Below are positions 13,490-25,250 of a stretch of DNA of 36,767 nucleotides, one piece after another (position 1 is the first letter of the stretch; each line of letters opens with the position of its first letter). Origin of the DNA: Didymodactylos carnosus. Lineage: Eukaryota; Rotifera; Eurotatoria; Philodinida; Philodinidae. Made by a program: the position numbers and the translations under genes. Where the stretch lies: contig CAJNOQ010001044.1 of assembly GCA_905250885.1 (NCBI GenBank), positions 1 through 36,767 on the forward strand, in the 5' to 3' direction. The notes under the pieces are model-generated. The model ran no database searches and had not been told where the DNA came from. It worked only from the letters and a program-made list of their open reading frames with translations.

Positions 13490-15547
13490 ATAAAAATAAT
13501 GTACATAACTGTTGAATTAGAAATATTGAATTAAATTCAAGATTATTTTATAGACTTTTTCTATTATCTATAACGTTTTACAAAACAATCGATATTCAAG
13601 CATATACAACTTTTAACTTATGGTTTACAAGTAAAACGTTGCACAGATCGATAAAAACCTATCTTGAGCTAATTTTTATTTAGCTATTAAGTGAGAGAGT
13701 CCATCGTATCGAGCAATTTTAAAAGGAAAACAATTTAGCTCGAATTTTCTGTACAGATTTAGCATATTTAAAAATATCTTAATTACCTTTTATTCAAAAA
13801 GATAGTGATATTGAGTTACAAGGTTCACTCTGATCATTACTCAAAGAATTTTTCTCTTTTTAGTCTTCTTCAGAGTTAAGTTTGCCAGTGGTGAAGCGTT
13901 TATACTAAATCAATCCGATCTTAAATTAGAACTGATTAATACAGGCTAAAAACGAATTACTATGGTTTATCGGCACCGAAATCTAGGAACCTTCTATAAG
14001 ACTGATATTTTCATCGGGAGTCAGTTTATCCCAGTAAATGAAAAAACTAATGAATCATATACATACAGCCGAGAAAAAATGATACTCTAACTGTTTTCTC
14101 AAGAAAATTTTGTTTTCTGCTGCGTACACGAATTTTGGAGTACATTTTTCACTAATGTCGCGGTTGGATTGCATTCACAATCAAAATAAATCTTATATTC
14201 ATGTTTTCCATAAAACAACGACAGATCCATCTCAGAATGCATAAAAAACAAAATTTTCTCTTGAGGATTGGATGAGGTACGTTTCCTAATAATCGCAGTT
14301 TTGTTGCTTTAAAAAGTCCTATATCTTGGCCAACCGTTACATGGCTTCATCGGTAAATATCATAGAATCATACTCTGAAAGAGTATGTTTTAAAAACGCT
14401 CGAGTCATTTAGATAAGCGCAAAATTGTAGAAATATCCCAAGATCTGAAGAGCTCTATTTATGCAGGGTTATCTAGTTGTCAATGTTAAAGACTTTCAAA
14501 CAAATAGTATAAATTTTTTTTTTAACTATTTCCGAAGCATTCATTTCATATAAAAATAGTGTACGCCAGAAAGAAATATGCTTATTTTTCAGAAACTAAG
14601 TCTTCACATAACTACTTAGATTACAGAAGAATTATTTTTCCAAAGAGCTGATAAGGCATCATCCTAGCTAAACACATTTTCTATAGTATCACAAATAGTC
14701 ACAAGTCTTCTAGTTATCTTCTAAAAAAAGAACTAAAGTTTTGGATCTACCACAATAACAGACGGGTTTGTTAGATCGTATTAAAAAACTAGACACATTT
14801 TTTAAGTTGGATTCGCTTTTTATTGATCTGCTGTAAAATGAAAAGATAGCACGAGGTATAAAAATCGAAGCGCAAACGAAATAAGTAACATCTTATATAT
14901 AGATATTAAGAAAAAATACAGACAAAAAACTGGGTTACACACAGACTAAAGATAGTAATTTTTAGAAATGTACATGAAAAAAAAGAACAATAAAAAACAC
15001 ATCTGAAAAAAGTTGATAACTGATAGGACAAAAACAGATTGTTTTTATTTATAAATCGCAATTAATAAGCATCAAATCACAAATACAATTTTTAATACAC
15101 AAAAAGCCTTAATTACATCACAACAACAACAAAAAACAACATAAACGCGTAAACCAAAGTTTGTACAAACAAAAAGTGAAACGAATGGCACTTGAAAGAT
15201 GTACCAGAATAAAAGAGTGAGGTTGAAGGTTCAGCAAAGAAAAATAAGATTTTTGAATACAAATAAACAACACGCATCAAGTTAGGTGTTTGAAAAAAAA
15301 TCATTTTATACGAGAAAATGAAAACAATTAACAATTATTAAAGAAAAACCTGACCATAGGTCTGAACAATAAAAAAACAAAGAATGTTGATACGTATTTT
15401 TCGTAGGCGCGTGTAGATATGTTACGTAGATATGAGAAGAAACTCTCACAATAAACACAAAACATAAATCGATTTTCACCGGCTAACCACACATATACAC
15501 AGACGTATGGTGTACGATGTACTAGTTTATAATAAAAATTCATCCAT
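13490..15547. other. Intergenic, convergent 3' ends
   Basis: Lies between the 3' ends of the TMEM179-like gene and the RagA gene. No frame resembles a protein. Open frames at 15113-15597 on the minus strand are AT-rich read-through past the RagA stop, probably its 3' UTR. A short imperfect inverted repeat (14098-14120 with 14239-14265, arms near ctcaagaaaattttgtttt) is the only notable structure. A small hairpin (atactctgaaagagtat) sits near 14377. Confidence 0.5.
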
Positions 15548-17230
15548 TTATGCTCTAGCACCGTCTTTCTCAAGTTTTTCGAATACTTTTCGAGCATTAC
15601 GAATGTTCATTAGTGTTACTTCTGACGCTAAACAAGAAACAATGTATTCATCGTTAGTCAAAAACGTGTAAATTTTTGCGATACTTTCAGATATGAAGTA
15701 TCTTTGTAAATTAGATAAGATATCAGTTGACTTACATATACTTGGATCGGATATTACAACCATGACATATGTGTTCGGTGTACATAGTTCAATGAAACAA
15801 GCAAATGTTGAATTTCGAACTTCCATTGATTGAAATGCTGCCGCTAGTTTACTGAAAAGAGAGGCATGATCAACTATAACCTTAATTCTAGCATTCAATG
15901 TATTACCTGCAACTTAATTTAAATTGTTTTATTATATCGCTTATTTTTTCAAAACGATGAGGATCTCGATGCTGTTTTCGTGTGCAATGCGAGATAACCT
16001 ATAAAATAACAATAATGAAGAGATATAAATAAATTTTTTCTATCCATCATTGTACCAAAAAGGTCGCTTTTTCAAATAACAATATTTCATCAGCATCAAT
16101 TATTTCAGCAAAATTTTCAAGTGTTTTTTCCAAACCTTTGACATTCGGTACGAGTTGATAAACAATTTGTGACCATGCCTATTTCAGACAAAAAATAATA
16201 ATATAAACAGTATACGAATGAGTAGTATAAAATTGCAAACTTTATATAATGTTTCATCCCAAATCGATGTACGAAAACAACTGCAATCCAATGGTTTTGA
16301 TAAATTCTTTAATATAGCTTCACGTTCTGTAAATACCTATAACAAATCGACGTAGAATTAGATGATTATTTTAGTGAGCCAGATAGTCTTACTCTGTCCC
16401 GAAAATCGTCTGGAATTAAATCCATTTTGTGAACCAGACAAAATACTTTTGATTGCGGTGAATGCTAAAAGAAAAAAAAATTCCTCTAATGTTAGTAAAC
16501 TTTTACAACATGATTTAATTACAGTCGACTAAGTTACGAAAAAAAACTCAATACATCTTCTATGAAGATGCAATGAGCAAGAATTCAGCAATAAAGAAAT
16601 TTCCCTCGATCAAAATGATTATAAGTACAAAACAACCAAAGCGAAAATTTTAATATGGTGGAACACTTTTATTGAAGAAAAAAATCTTTTATTTTTATAC
16701 TACCTGTAAAATAGATTCTAAACATGACTGATAGTAATGCATATCTTTGTCTATTTCTTGACTTTGAACATCGAATACATAAATGAGTACTTCAACATTT
16801 TTAAATATGTTGTCTTTTTGCGCAGCAAAATAACATTCCATAAATGCTTCTTGTCTAACGTAAAAGTTGACGAAAAGATTTTTTTTTATTTTCAATAAAC
16901 CAGAAAAAATACTTACCCTCCACAATCCCATAGATTCAAAATTAAATTACCCAAAAATCGAACATACGATTGCTCAACATCAACTGAAACATGAAAAACG
17001 CTCATTAGGCATCAAACTATCCGTTCAAACTTTTGGATATGTGATAATATAAAATACGTACTTGTGGCGCCCAAACGACGTGTATCTTTTGCGCTATAAT
17101 TAGCAAATATAATTGACCGCATTGACGTTTTGCCACCACCACTTTTTCCCATCAGTAAAACCTTAACAAAAATATTTTATCAAATTTGTTGCATTTCCTA
17201 GAGAACAATGTAAACCTTTTTTCGCATCAT
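15548..17230 (-). CDS. RRAGA: RagA/RagB-type small GTPase
   Basis: Rag GTPase of the Gtr1/RagA family. On lysosomes, RagA/B pairs with RagC/D to recruit mTORC1 when amino acids are present. Ten exons: 17216-17230, 17062-17161, 16917-16983, 16704-16854, 16393-16464, 16241-16336, 16056-16178, 15907-15998, 15736-15851, 15548-15627. They total 912 nt, 303 aa (human RagA 313), with every junction in phase. Motifs: P-loop GKSGGGKTS at residues 10-18; switch region TRRLGATIDVE; G3 WDCGGQ followed by [27 protein letters not shown]4 HKMD; then [11 protein letters not shown]. The C-terminal roadblock-like part holds [23 protein letters not shown] and INIRNARK-like [14 protein letters not shown]. The C-terminal tail is shorter than in human RagA. 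The first exon is only 15 nt (MMRKK). The intron before exon 5, at 239 nt, is the longest. RagA and RagB cannot be told apart from this sequence, and invertebrates usually have one gene. No RagC/D gene is in the window. Confidence 0.95.
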
Positions 17231-17931
17231 TGAGAAATTTAAATATAATATTAATAAACTTTCTTTTGTTAATCTAAAAAGGAGAAATTAAACTAGGTAC
17301 TGATATAGATACAATTTCGATCATCCGATACATTAAAAGTACATCTCTAAAAACCTGTATTAAAATCTCAGCTATAAAGTTTGTATCGTTTTTAACGCTT
17401 TCTTCTTCTACACAAAGATGTTTTGACATTTAGTGACTTGCTGAATATTCATATAAGATAGTCCTTTCTTATAGCGTCTTCTTTATGACGAATACAAGGA
17501 AAATCAACTAGAAATGATCTGTTTCAATGATAGCTTATAGAACGCCATTAAAACGTTGACCAAGATCTGAAGCAAAATAATAGGCTAATCACTAAACAAA
17601 TAGTTGTACTATTAAAGTGTGAAGAACATAAGAAAACTCCTTTTTTCATCTCATACATGGTTTACACATCAGATAAATAAAGTCGTATAAAAACATTTGT
17701 TACAGTCAGTGTAAAAAAAAAAAGAGTCAAAAAATTGTGATAATAATATTATATGGAACCTTATTTCTAATGCTGTATTGACTACCTTATTTGTTTGTAG
17801 TTAACAAACCAAAATAGGCGATATGTGTCGCCACCACATCATCTCAGTTCACGGCATAAAAACAAATAAAAAAAAAAACCAGACACTTTTATATGTATTT
17901 AAAAGTAAAATTATTTTGTTAAAGTTTACAA
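17231..17931. other. Intergenic
   Basis: AT-rich, with several poly-A/T runs. It lies between the RagA start and the 3' end of the RPUSD2-like gene (both on the minus strand), so it should hold the RagA promoter. No coding frame or repeat was recognised. Confidence 0.5.
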
Positions 17932-19607
17932 TTAAGTGGAAGAAGTTATTTTTGCCCATTCTGGAATATTACTTGTAAATGTATTTTCTTCATTCAACTT
18001 ATATTGTATTGAATGTAAATACATGAGCAAATCACTTGGTGTTGGCTCACGAAAATTATTTTGACATTCATAACAATGCTGCGTGATATAATTTTTTATT
18101 GAATTTTCATCATTAACATCAATTTCACTTTTATATTTTGGTTTTTTAACATTCTTATTATTTTCATCTTCACACTGAACGCGTTTATTATTTGTTTTTT
18201 CATTTTTGTTCATCTCTTCATTTTGATTGCTCAACATCATCTCATTATCTTCAATTTCGTTCATAAGCCAATTTTCACAACTATGTCGATTTATAAATAA
18301 ACCGATTACATGTTCATTTGAATGTTCATAATTTGCATATTGTCCGTTACTTGGTCCCCAAATATCTGGTGCATTGTATAGAGGATCATTGACAATGGGA
18401 AAACCAAGATATTGTAAATGAACGCGTATTTGATGCATTCGTCCACTTAAAGGACGACATAATACTAAACTAGTGGCTGTTGATGATTGATCTAAGTATT
18501 TATTTATTGTCTGATCTATTAATTCCACTTGATCGCTACTATTGTCGAATATAAATTTATCTTTCATTATAAGTAATTCATCATATGTAATACGTTGAAA
18601 TAATGTTTTACATTCTTTATCACCACCTATTTTACATAGACCTAACTGAAATGAAATTGTTTCAAGTGGTTTATTAACACAAATAATTTTTTCATATGGA
18701 AAAATCCCACGAACACGACATAAATACAATTTTTCTATTGATGATGATGAACGATCATTAAAATCAACTGCACGTGCTTTCTGAGCAGATTTAGTCATTA
18801 TTAATATTCCACTGGTCATACGATCAAGACGATGAATTGTTCTTAAATTATTGTAGTTGTAGTCATATGCTAATATAGCTAATATTGTGTTATAACGATA
18901 TTTGCCACATGGATGTACAGGTATAGAGCATGGTTTGTCTATCACAAGATAATCCTTATTATCGCATAATATACTTATGTCTTGATGAATTACTGGTACC
19001 TCGTGTCTATGCGTTAAATGTTCTAAACGGTCTCCATTTTTCATGATATAATTTTTATCAACACTAAAAAGGAAAACTCTTTTCTATTAAGACAGAATGA
19101 AAGAAATTGATAGTTCACCCACAGAGACATGTAGTTTAATCAATCGTCATGCTTTCCTGTAGATATTTTTTACTCAATCTTAATTAATTACTTTTTATTA
19201 TTAATACGTATAAGACCATTGTGAATTAAGTCCTCAAAGTTCTGTTTATTTATTGAACGTCGAAATTCATGTGTGAATATGTCTTCTATTGTACGCCCAT
19301 ACCATCGTTGTTTAGCATAAGTAGACCACGTAAAATAATAGGGAAAAACTTTTCGTAAGCCATTTTCAAAAAAATAAATCGATGTTGAATTGAGATTATT
19401 ATTTTTATTATCAATATTTTCACTTGATTTACGAAAACCTACTGGTTTCAATTCTGATCTTTGTAGACGTCGTTGTTTCATACGTGAGCGACGTTCGGCC
19501 TTTGTTGGTTTAACATATTTTGTTGATACATTATTGCGATCAGTGCAATCATTAATATCATTAGAACAAATATAATCAAGAATTCCTACTATCGCTTCAT
19601 TCGCCAT
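17932..19607 (-). CDS. RPUSD2: RNA pseudouridine synthase, RPUSD2-like
   Basis: RluA-family pseudouridine synthase of the RPUSD2/yeast Pus9 group, which converts uridine to pseudouridine in RNA. Two exons, 19192-19607 and 17932-19063, are joined across a 128-nt intron to give 515 aa (human 545). Exon 1 carries the family's pre-catalytic block (YFFENGLRKVFPYYFTW) after a Lys/Arg-rich segment. Exon 2 holds the catalytic core: THRHEVPV, the CSIPVHPCGKYRYNT block, and the RluA motif HRLDRMTSG with the nucleophile Asp at about residue 219. Then come EKLYLCRVRGIFP, CRPLSGRMHQIRVHLQYLGF and NDPLYN. A Lys/Asn/Glu-rich insert (about 400-450) precedes a C-terminal YECQ...SDLLMYLHSIQYK block that matches the RPUSD2 tail (CAEC...QDLVMFLHALRYK). 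The start is an ATG at 19607. The target RNA cannot be read from the sequence. Confidence 0.93.
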
Positions 19608-20232
19608 CGTCTAAAAACAAAATATTTGAACAAACAGAAAAATCATACATGAAATGAGCTGAGTTCAACAACAACCAGGATAATAAACGTATATTATCTT
19701 ATTTCATAGGCTGTTTTAGACTTGTCACATAAGTCTAAAGGATCTTTTTTAGGTCAAACCAAGAGACTCCAAGAGCTTTTGAAATATCATAGTACAATAA
19801 TACAGGAGACTCTTAACAATTTGACTACTGATTTTCTAGTCATAAAATAAATCTATCTACTATATAACAAAAATGAAAATACTATCGAACTGTCTATATT
19901 TCAAATTAACCTATTTGTCAATAATAATTACCGTCATCTAAATAAGAAAAAATCAAATAAAATGTACTCCTATAGAAAACTTTTATCACATTTTGTTTGA
20001 ACAAAAAGAAAAACAGATCATAATACTTTCCCTAAAGAGAAGGTCTCTAAATTTCTTAAAAGATTGTATCTTTCAATGGCTAACATGTACAAATGTGCGA
20101 AAATATTTACACTAAAAATAAACAAATTTGGCAAATATATTTCTAACTACCAGACTTAATAAAAAATAACTGACAAGCAAAATAAAGAAGTTTTACTTTG
20201 TATTTAAATCATATAAAAACAAACATCCAATT
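19608..20232. other. Intergenic
   Basis: AT-rich spacer between the RPUSD2-like start and the PGAP2 stop, both on the minus strand. No ORF, RNA gene or repeat was recognised. Confidence 0.5.
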
Positions 20233-21241
20233 TTAATAGAAAATAGAAATTTCTCCTGTTTTATCCCATTCGTCCATAACAACTGCATGATAACCAATAT
20301 TTGTGAGAACAACAACGTATTCAAATAATGCATACATTGAATAAATATATGGTTCACAATAATCGTTATGACGAAAATAGAAATAAACCGATATAAAAAA
20401 TGTTGCTATATTAACAATAAACCATTTCAAGCGTTTAGAACGCACGTTGACTTCATGTTCGTTAGGATAATTTAGTCTCGGCCAGAAATAATCGAGAAAT
20501 AGTGTAAGTATCATATGTATTAATGAAAATACCATAAATGCAATAAATGAATTTTCATGAATCCATTTTATTTCATTTGATGAAACATAAGTTAATAATA
20601 GTAAAAATGTTAATTCTAAAAAATGCATAAAACCGTTAAAATATTGAGTTAATTCATAGATTTCTTGGAATTGTACTCGACGACTGAGCAGTTTATTCAT
20701 TTGAAGAAATCCAATTATATAACGTGGCACAGAATCCAATGCGAAACAAAAACGCCATATATAACGTTGGGGTGAACAATCGCCAATCGATGCACTGATC
20801 GATGGTAAAAAGTTATAAACGTTACAATGTGTCTTTGTTGTTTTGTCAAAATCTTTTAATAGAGATAATCCAATACATGCAAATAATGCAAAACCTGGCA
20901 GTACATATGCAAATCTTAAAAAATACCGTACTTGTACATTTAGACCTAAAATGAAAAAAAAACTAACTATTTATAAATATATGTGTTCTTACTTTATATA
21001 AAGTACAGTATTACTAATGAGCTAAGTGTATGATTTTTAAACTTCAAATTAAAATAGAAATATTTCTTTTAGAGTAAATCCATACAAAGAAGAACTCGTA
21101 CATCCTTAAACGGTAGAATAGTTTTTTTTCGAAAAATCAACGCACATTTCTTTCAGGAAATTTATTTAACTTAAAACAACTTCTAGCCTATCGTGGCGTT
21201 TAAGCAAAAATTAAATACTCCTTACGCGTTTTGCGATCCAT
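20233..21241 (-). CDS. PGAP2: Post-GPI attachment to proteins 2 (PGAP2)
   Basis: Multi-pass Golgi/ER membrane protein of the FRAG1/PGAP2 family, needed for fatty-acid remodelling of GPI anchors. Exon 2 (20233-20945) carries nearly all of the protein: LRFAYVLPGFALF membrane segment, KTTKTHCNVYNFLPSISASIG (human [20 protein letters not shown]), PQRYIWRFCFAL, TYVSSNEIKWIHENSF (human LTYVSSSEDFTIHENAF), YFRHNDYCEPYIYSMYALFEY and VVLTNIGYHA. Several further hydrophobic helices are visible. I propose a 16-nt first exon (21226-21241, MDRKT plus one base). Its GTAAGG donor is in the right phase for the acceptor before 20945. The total is 729 nt, 242 aa, against about 254 in human. Exon 2 is certain; exon 1 rests on splice phase, the start codon and the expected short N-terminus. 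Confidence 0.9.
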
Positions 21242-23184
21242 AATTGTCAACCTGGTATGGCTTCCAGAATAATCAATAATTTATAATCGTACACAGAATA
21301 CTAAAACGTCTAAAATTAGCTTTCTGAATAAAGAAAAAATATTAATAAATAAATTTATTGTAATGATTGATGAAATTGGTATAGTCAACTATTATCTAAC
21401 TGGAATACATGATCAATAACAGATAAAAGAGTAGTACGAATTATATCGTAATCAAAAGTCAAATTTAACGGATTTAGTTAGATTACTACTTCATTCTTGA
21501 TAGATTGCTCAAACTAACACACACGATCTTTGTATTGCTAACAGTAAAAAGTATTTTGGAAACGATAAGGGTCAATAATTTGATTAGAATACTCTTTTTT
21601 AAATTAACAGTAGCCATGATTAAATTCAAATCTATTCAATTAAAAATCCAACACTTCGACTCTTTGTCAATTTCTCTCCGACTGCATGATTTAGTAAATA
21701 AAGATGTAATCCAAGGTTGAAAATACTAGCTCGTCTCTTTCCTAAGTGTTAGTCACCAGATTTTGACTGTTAATAATCGTTATTACGTATCCATCTTGAA
21801 TATTCTTCGATGTTAGTATAATCAACTGGACGAATTCTATTTATTAGCTATATCAGGTTTTAATTCAGGGCTATCAGTGAATGTTGGATTATATATATGT
21901 TATAGAAATATTTCATAAAAACAAATTGGGGATACACCCAGTTGGATAAACTGATGCATTAGAGAAAAAAACTAAAATGATTTCTACTTATTTTAGTTTT
22001 AAAACAAAATAAATGAAAAATGGTAGATCAGAAAAATAATTGAAAAGAAAAACGTCATTTGACTTTACTTTTCACGTTTCGGGTTCATGCAATGATGAAA
22101 TTAGAAAGATGAATCCAGATAGAGTTAATATCATGCCTCAACTAATCAAAATCTACTCATTGTCCTTAATACAGTTTACTCGATAGATGACGTGGAGTGA
22201 AAAGAAAGAAAGTGTCATTCTTAGTGAGCAGTTTGCTCAAATAACTTTCAGACTAACAAAAAGAGAAGAAAATATACATTGGGCGTTCAAGGTCTTCTCT
22301 GTACTCACTCACAATATTAAGCATTTAGGTGAAAATCAATAAAATATAGATATCAATAATTTTTATTCTATATTCCAGCGATCGTGGCTGTCATCGTACT
22401 TCCATCTAGAATGGCGTTGACAGCCAGGATTGTCAGATGAAAAATTATCAGATACTTCTTTTCATTGAGATTTTACGGGTAGAGTTTGAAACAAAATGTA
22501 ACCGCAACTTTTATAGCCAAAATCTCAGTTTAAGTTCCATGTTTTATTCTTACAGTTCCAACCAATGGAATAGAAGAACTGAATTGATTTCTAGTCATAG
22601 TAGCATTTGAATAGTTTCAGCTTGTCTAATCTGCGTTTATTGTGGTGCGATATATTTAGTTATGCTTCTGTCATATTGTGTGTGTTCCATCGAAGTTTTC
22701 ACCAGTTGAGCATCTCACAAAAAATCTCCATTACTGCCGTGATGAACCTGACAAAACTTGTTATTTGAAACCTTTTCATAAAATCAGTGCTTGTTATATA
22801 CACCAAGCAAAATGTAAATGAATTCGTTTACAGAAGACTCGCGAATTATGTAAAGTCAAAAGTTCTTTAAAAAAACGAAAGTCCCCTCATCTTTCGATTG
22901 AAATTGTCAGCTATGGGTTTTAGCTTCCTGAGTGCTCAGTGGGATAGTAATGTTATGTTTTGTAGGAGCGTCCATGATCTAAAGAACATGATGGAATGTA
23001 TAGTTTCTTTAATGAATAACAGAAGATTGATAAATAGCTAGATAATCTACTGATTTTAGGATTCATCCAAAAAAGAACATAGAATCTCGATTTTGTGAAG
23101 TGATTTTAATTAAACTTTTATAGAATATTGCATTTTTCAGCTGATAGTTGTTTTTTTAGACTCATACACATTTTTTATGCTAAA
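21242..23184. other. Divergent intergenic region
   Basis: Lies between the PGAP2 start (minus) and the SNX3 start (plus). No coding frame was recognised; a 71-codon frame at 21505-21720 starts at TTG and shows no family motif. The right end should hold the SNX3 promoter and 5' UTR. No clear repeat was seen. Confidence 0.5.
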
Positions 23185-23800
23185 ATGACTACAATTGATG
23201 CTGACAGACGGGAAATTGCACGGTTGCCAGTTCGTCCCATCTCACTCGAGGACAGATATGATCCACCAGCGAACTTTTTGGAAATCGAAGTATTGAATCC
23301 CGAAACGCATGGTTTTGGACAAAAGCGATATACAGATTACGAAGTACGAATGAAAACAAATTTACCGGTATTTCGTTTGAAAGAATGTACTGTTCGTCGA
23401 CGATACAGTGATTTTGAATGGTTACGAAAAGAACTGGAACGTGACAGTAAGGTAAAAAAACGGGGAGTTTTTTCAAGAATTCACAGAGTTAATTATTTCA
23501 TTTTTTCAGATTGTTGTACCATCATTGCCTGGAAAAGCGTGGAAAAGGCAGCTTCCGTTTCGTCGAGATGAGGGTCTATTTGAAGATGATTTTATTGAAG
23601 ATCGTCGAAAAGGTCTTGAACAATTTGTTAATAAGTACGTTTTGTAAGTTCATTCTTAGGCCATGTCTATACTGTTTATGATTTATTCTAGAGTCGCCGG
23701 ACATCCACTAGCTCAAAATGAACGATCGTTACATGTTTTTCTTCAAGAACCATCTATTGATCATGAAAAATATGTTCCAGGGAAAGTTAGAAACTCTTAG
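23185..23800 (+). CDS. SNX3: Sorting nexin SNX3/SNX12
   Basis: Small PX-domain sorting nexin that binds phosphatidylinositol 3-phosphate on early endosomes and works with retromer in cargo recycling (for example Wntless). Three exons: 23185-23451, 23510-23634, 23692-23800. The introns are 58 and 57 nt. The product is 166 aa (human SNX3 162), and nearly all of it is PX domain: PPANFLEIEVLNPETHG, YTDYEVRMKTNLPVF, the phosphoinositide-binding RRRYSDFEWL at residues 71-80, VPSLPGKAWKRQLPFR, then DDFIEDRRKGLEQFVNKVAG and HPLAQNERSLHVFLQE. The start is the ATG at 23185; the open frame continues upstream without a plausible start. SNX3 and SNX12 are vertebrate paralogues and cannot be separated here. 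Confidence 0.95.
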
Positions 23801-24844
23801 AAATATATTTATCACATTTTGTAATATCAAGAACAAATCAAAATAGACTAAAAAACCTTTTCCTTGTACGTGTAGATATGGATTTCTGGAAAGACTCGCA
23901 CTGAAGAGTTCTAATGGTATTGATTAGTTATAAAATATCTGTGGAATTCGATTTTTGTTTCGTATGATTACAATAATGCATTTTATTTGGATAAAGTCAT
24001 TTATATTCTTCCGTATACTTTTTTCTGTACATAAACGTTATTATTTTGGTTTTTTCGTTATTATTGAATACATTGTGCATCTGTTATTCATAACTTTTAT
24101 CTGTCAGTACTGTCGTTTTTTCTGTTTCGTAGTCTACCAATCTTCTAGGGTATTTCTGACCCCTTTTTATAAAACGTCTTGGATGTAAAGGATAAAGCAA
24201 TTCGTGTTTGTCTCTTTTGTTAATAAGTTTATCTTCGATTCTCACTAACAATTGATTCTTCAAACCGCTCACAAAGTTTATTCTTTAGTTATTGTTGTCT
24301 TTTTATATATTAAGTTACATTAGCTGGTAGGAAGAAAAGCTGCTTTCTTTGCCAGTATATTTTTCTACTATATATATGCATAATAAAGAGGAGTTTTAAT
24401 GTCATATAATGATGATGATGACGATGATGTTTGAACAAAAAAAACGTGCTAATTTATTATAATTTTCTTTCCGGCCTAATTTTTAATAAAAATACTCTTC
24501 AAGCCATTTATAACCAACGGGGGTAAAATGAAAAATGGATTTTATTTCCAAATACTAGTACAATTTAATGTTTTCAGCTGAAAAAGTATTTTCTGGTATT
24601 CTGTATATGACCAGTGCGATCTTTTGGAGAGAATCGAAGTTCTTTATCTCAGCTGCGTTATGCTGCATCAAACTTTCTAGACTAGAAAACTAAACGTCAA
24701 ATTTTGAGAAAAGGCTAATTTATACATTGGTCTCGTTATTATCAACTGAACTGAATGTCAGGCTTTGGTTCAAAGCGGACAGATTAGTTTTCACCTAATT
24801 AATCTTTTTCAAGATTAGAGATTCTAAGAGAACACATTCCAATA
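23801..24844. other. Intergenic, downstream of SNX3
   Basis: AT-rich. It contains an AATAAA at about 24383, a possible distal polyadenylation signal, and a short GAT-rich microsatellite at 24409-24429. Small open frames on both strands (23955-24272) look like noise. It ends at the left inverted-repeat end of the foldback element. Confidence 0.5.
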
Positions 24845-25116
24845 TACAATATTTTGTAAAATAATTGGGCAACGCGAAATTCGCCGTCGTACACTTTCGC
24901 AGTGTACTTTCGGCAATGCCGGAAGTCATACATTGGACTAAAAATTACTTTCAACCAAAACTGAACTTTCGGCAAATTGCCAAAGTTCCTACTCCGGTTA
25001 TGGCGAAGGTTTTGTTTGCAGCATGACAGTTTTATAGTCGATAAAGATGTTATAGGTGATTGACAACATGACAAACATCACTAATTAGTATTAGTGAGTT
25101 CTACGACTCCAACAAA

Positions 25117-25138
25117 ACTTTCGGCAATTGCCGAAAGT
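25117..25138. repeat. Perfect 22-bp palindrome, copy 1
   Basis: Half-site ACTTTCGGCAA followed directly by its reverse complement. An identical copy is at 25229-25250. Related, decayed copies lie near 24907, 24963 and 25166. It could be a protein-binding site or a replication/transposition hairpin of the nested element; no function can be assigned. Confidence 0.9.
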
Positions 25139-25228
25139 CCTGCCTTGGACTAAAAATTACTCTCAACCAAAACTGAACTTTCAGCAAACTGCCGACTTCG
25201 GATACGGCTAAAGTACGATGAAAACGCA

Positions 25229-25250
25229 ACTTTCGGCAATTGCCGAAAGT
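25229..25250. repeat. Perfect 22-bp palindrome, copy 2
   Basis: Identical to the palindrome at 25117-25138. Its right half runs directly into gtgtacgacgg, part of the terminal inverted repeat of the nested element. Confidence 0.9.

Larger units (their letters stand above)
24902..25250. repeat. Two diverged ~212-bp direct repeat units with palindromes
   Basis: Inside the 410-bp element, the phrase ttggactaaaaattact followed by tcaaccaaaactgaacttt occurs at about 24933 and again at about 25145, 212 bp apart. Each copy is bracketed by palindromic ACTTTCGGCAA-type motifs. The first unit is more decayed (cggcaatgccgg, ggcaaattgcc). The element therefore appears to have been built by internal duplication. 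Confidence 0.7.

Noticed and set aside
15113-15547. Open frames downstream of the RagA stop on the minus strand
   Set aside because: They are read-through or shifted frames in the 3' region, and the RagA frame closes at 15548.
24799-25074. 91-codon minus-strand open frame with several Cys residues
   Set aside because: It lies across the end of the foldback and into the nested MITE, whose inverted-repeat structure explains the sequence.
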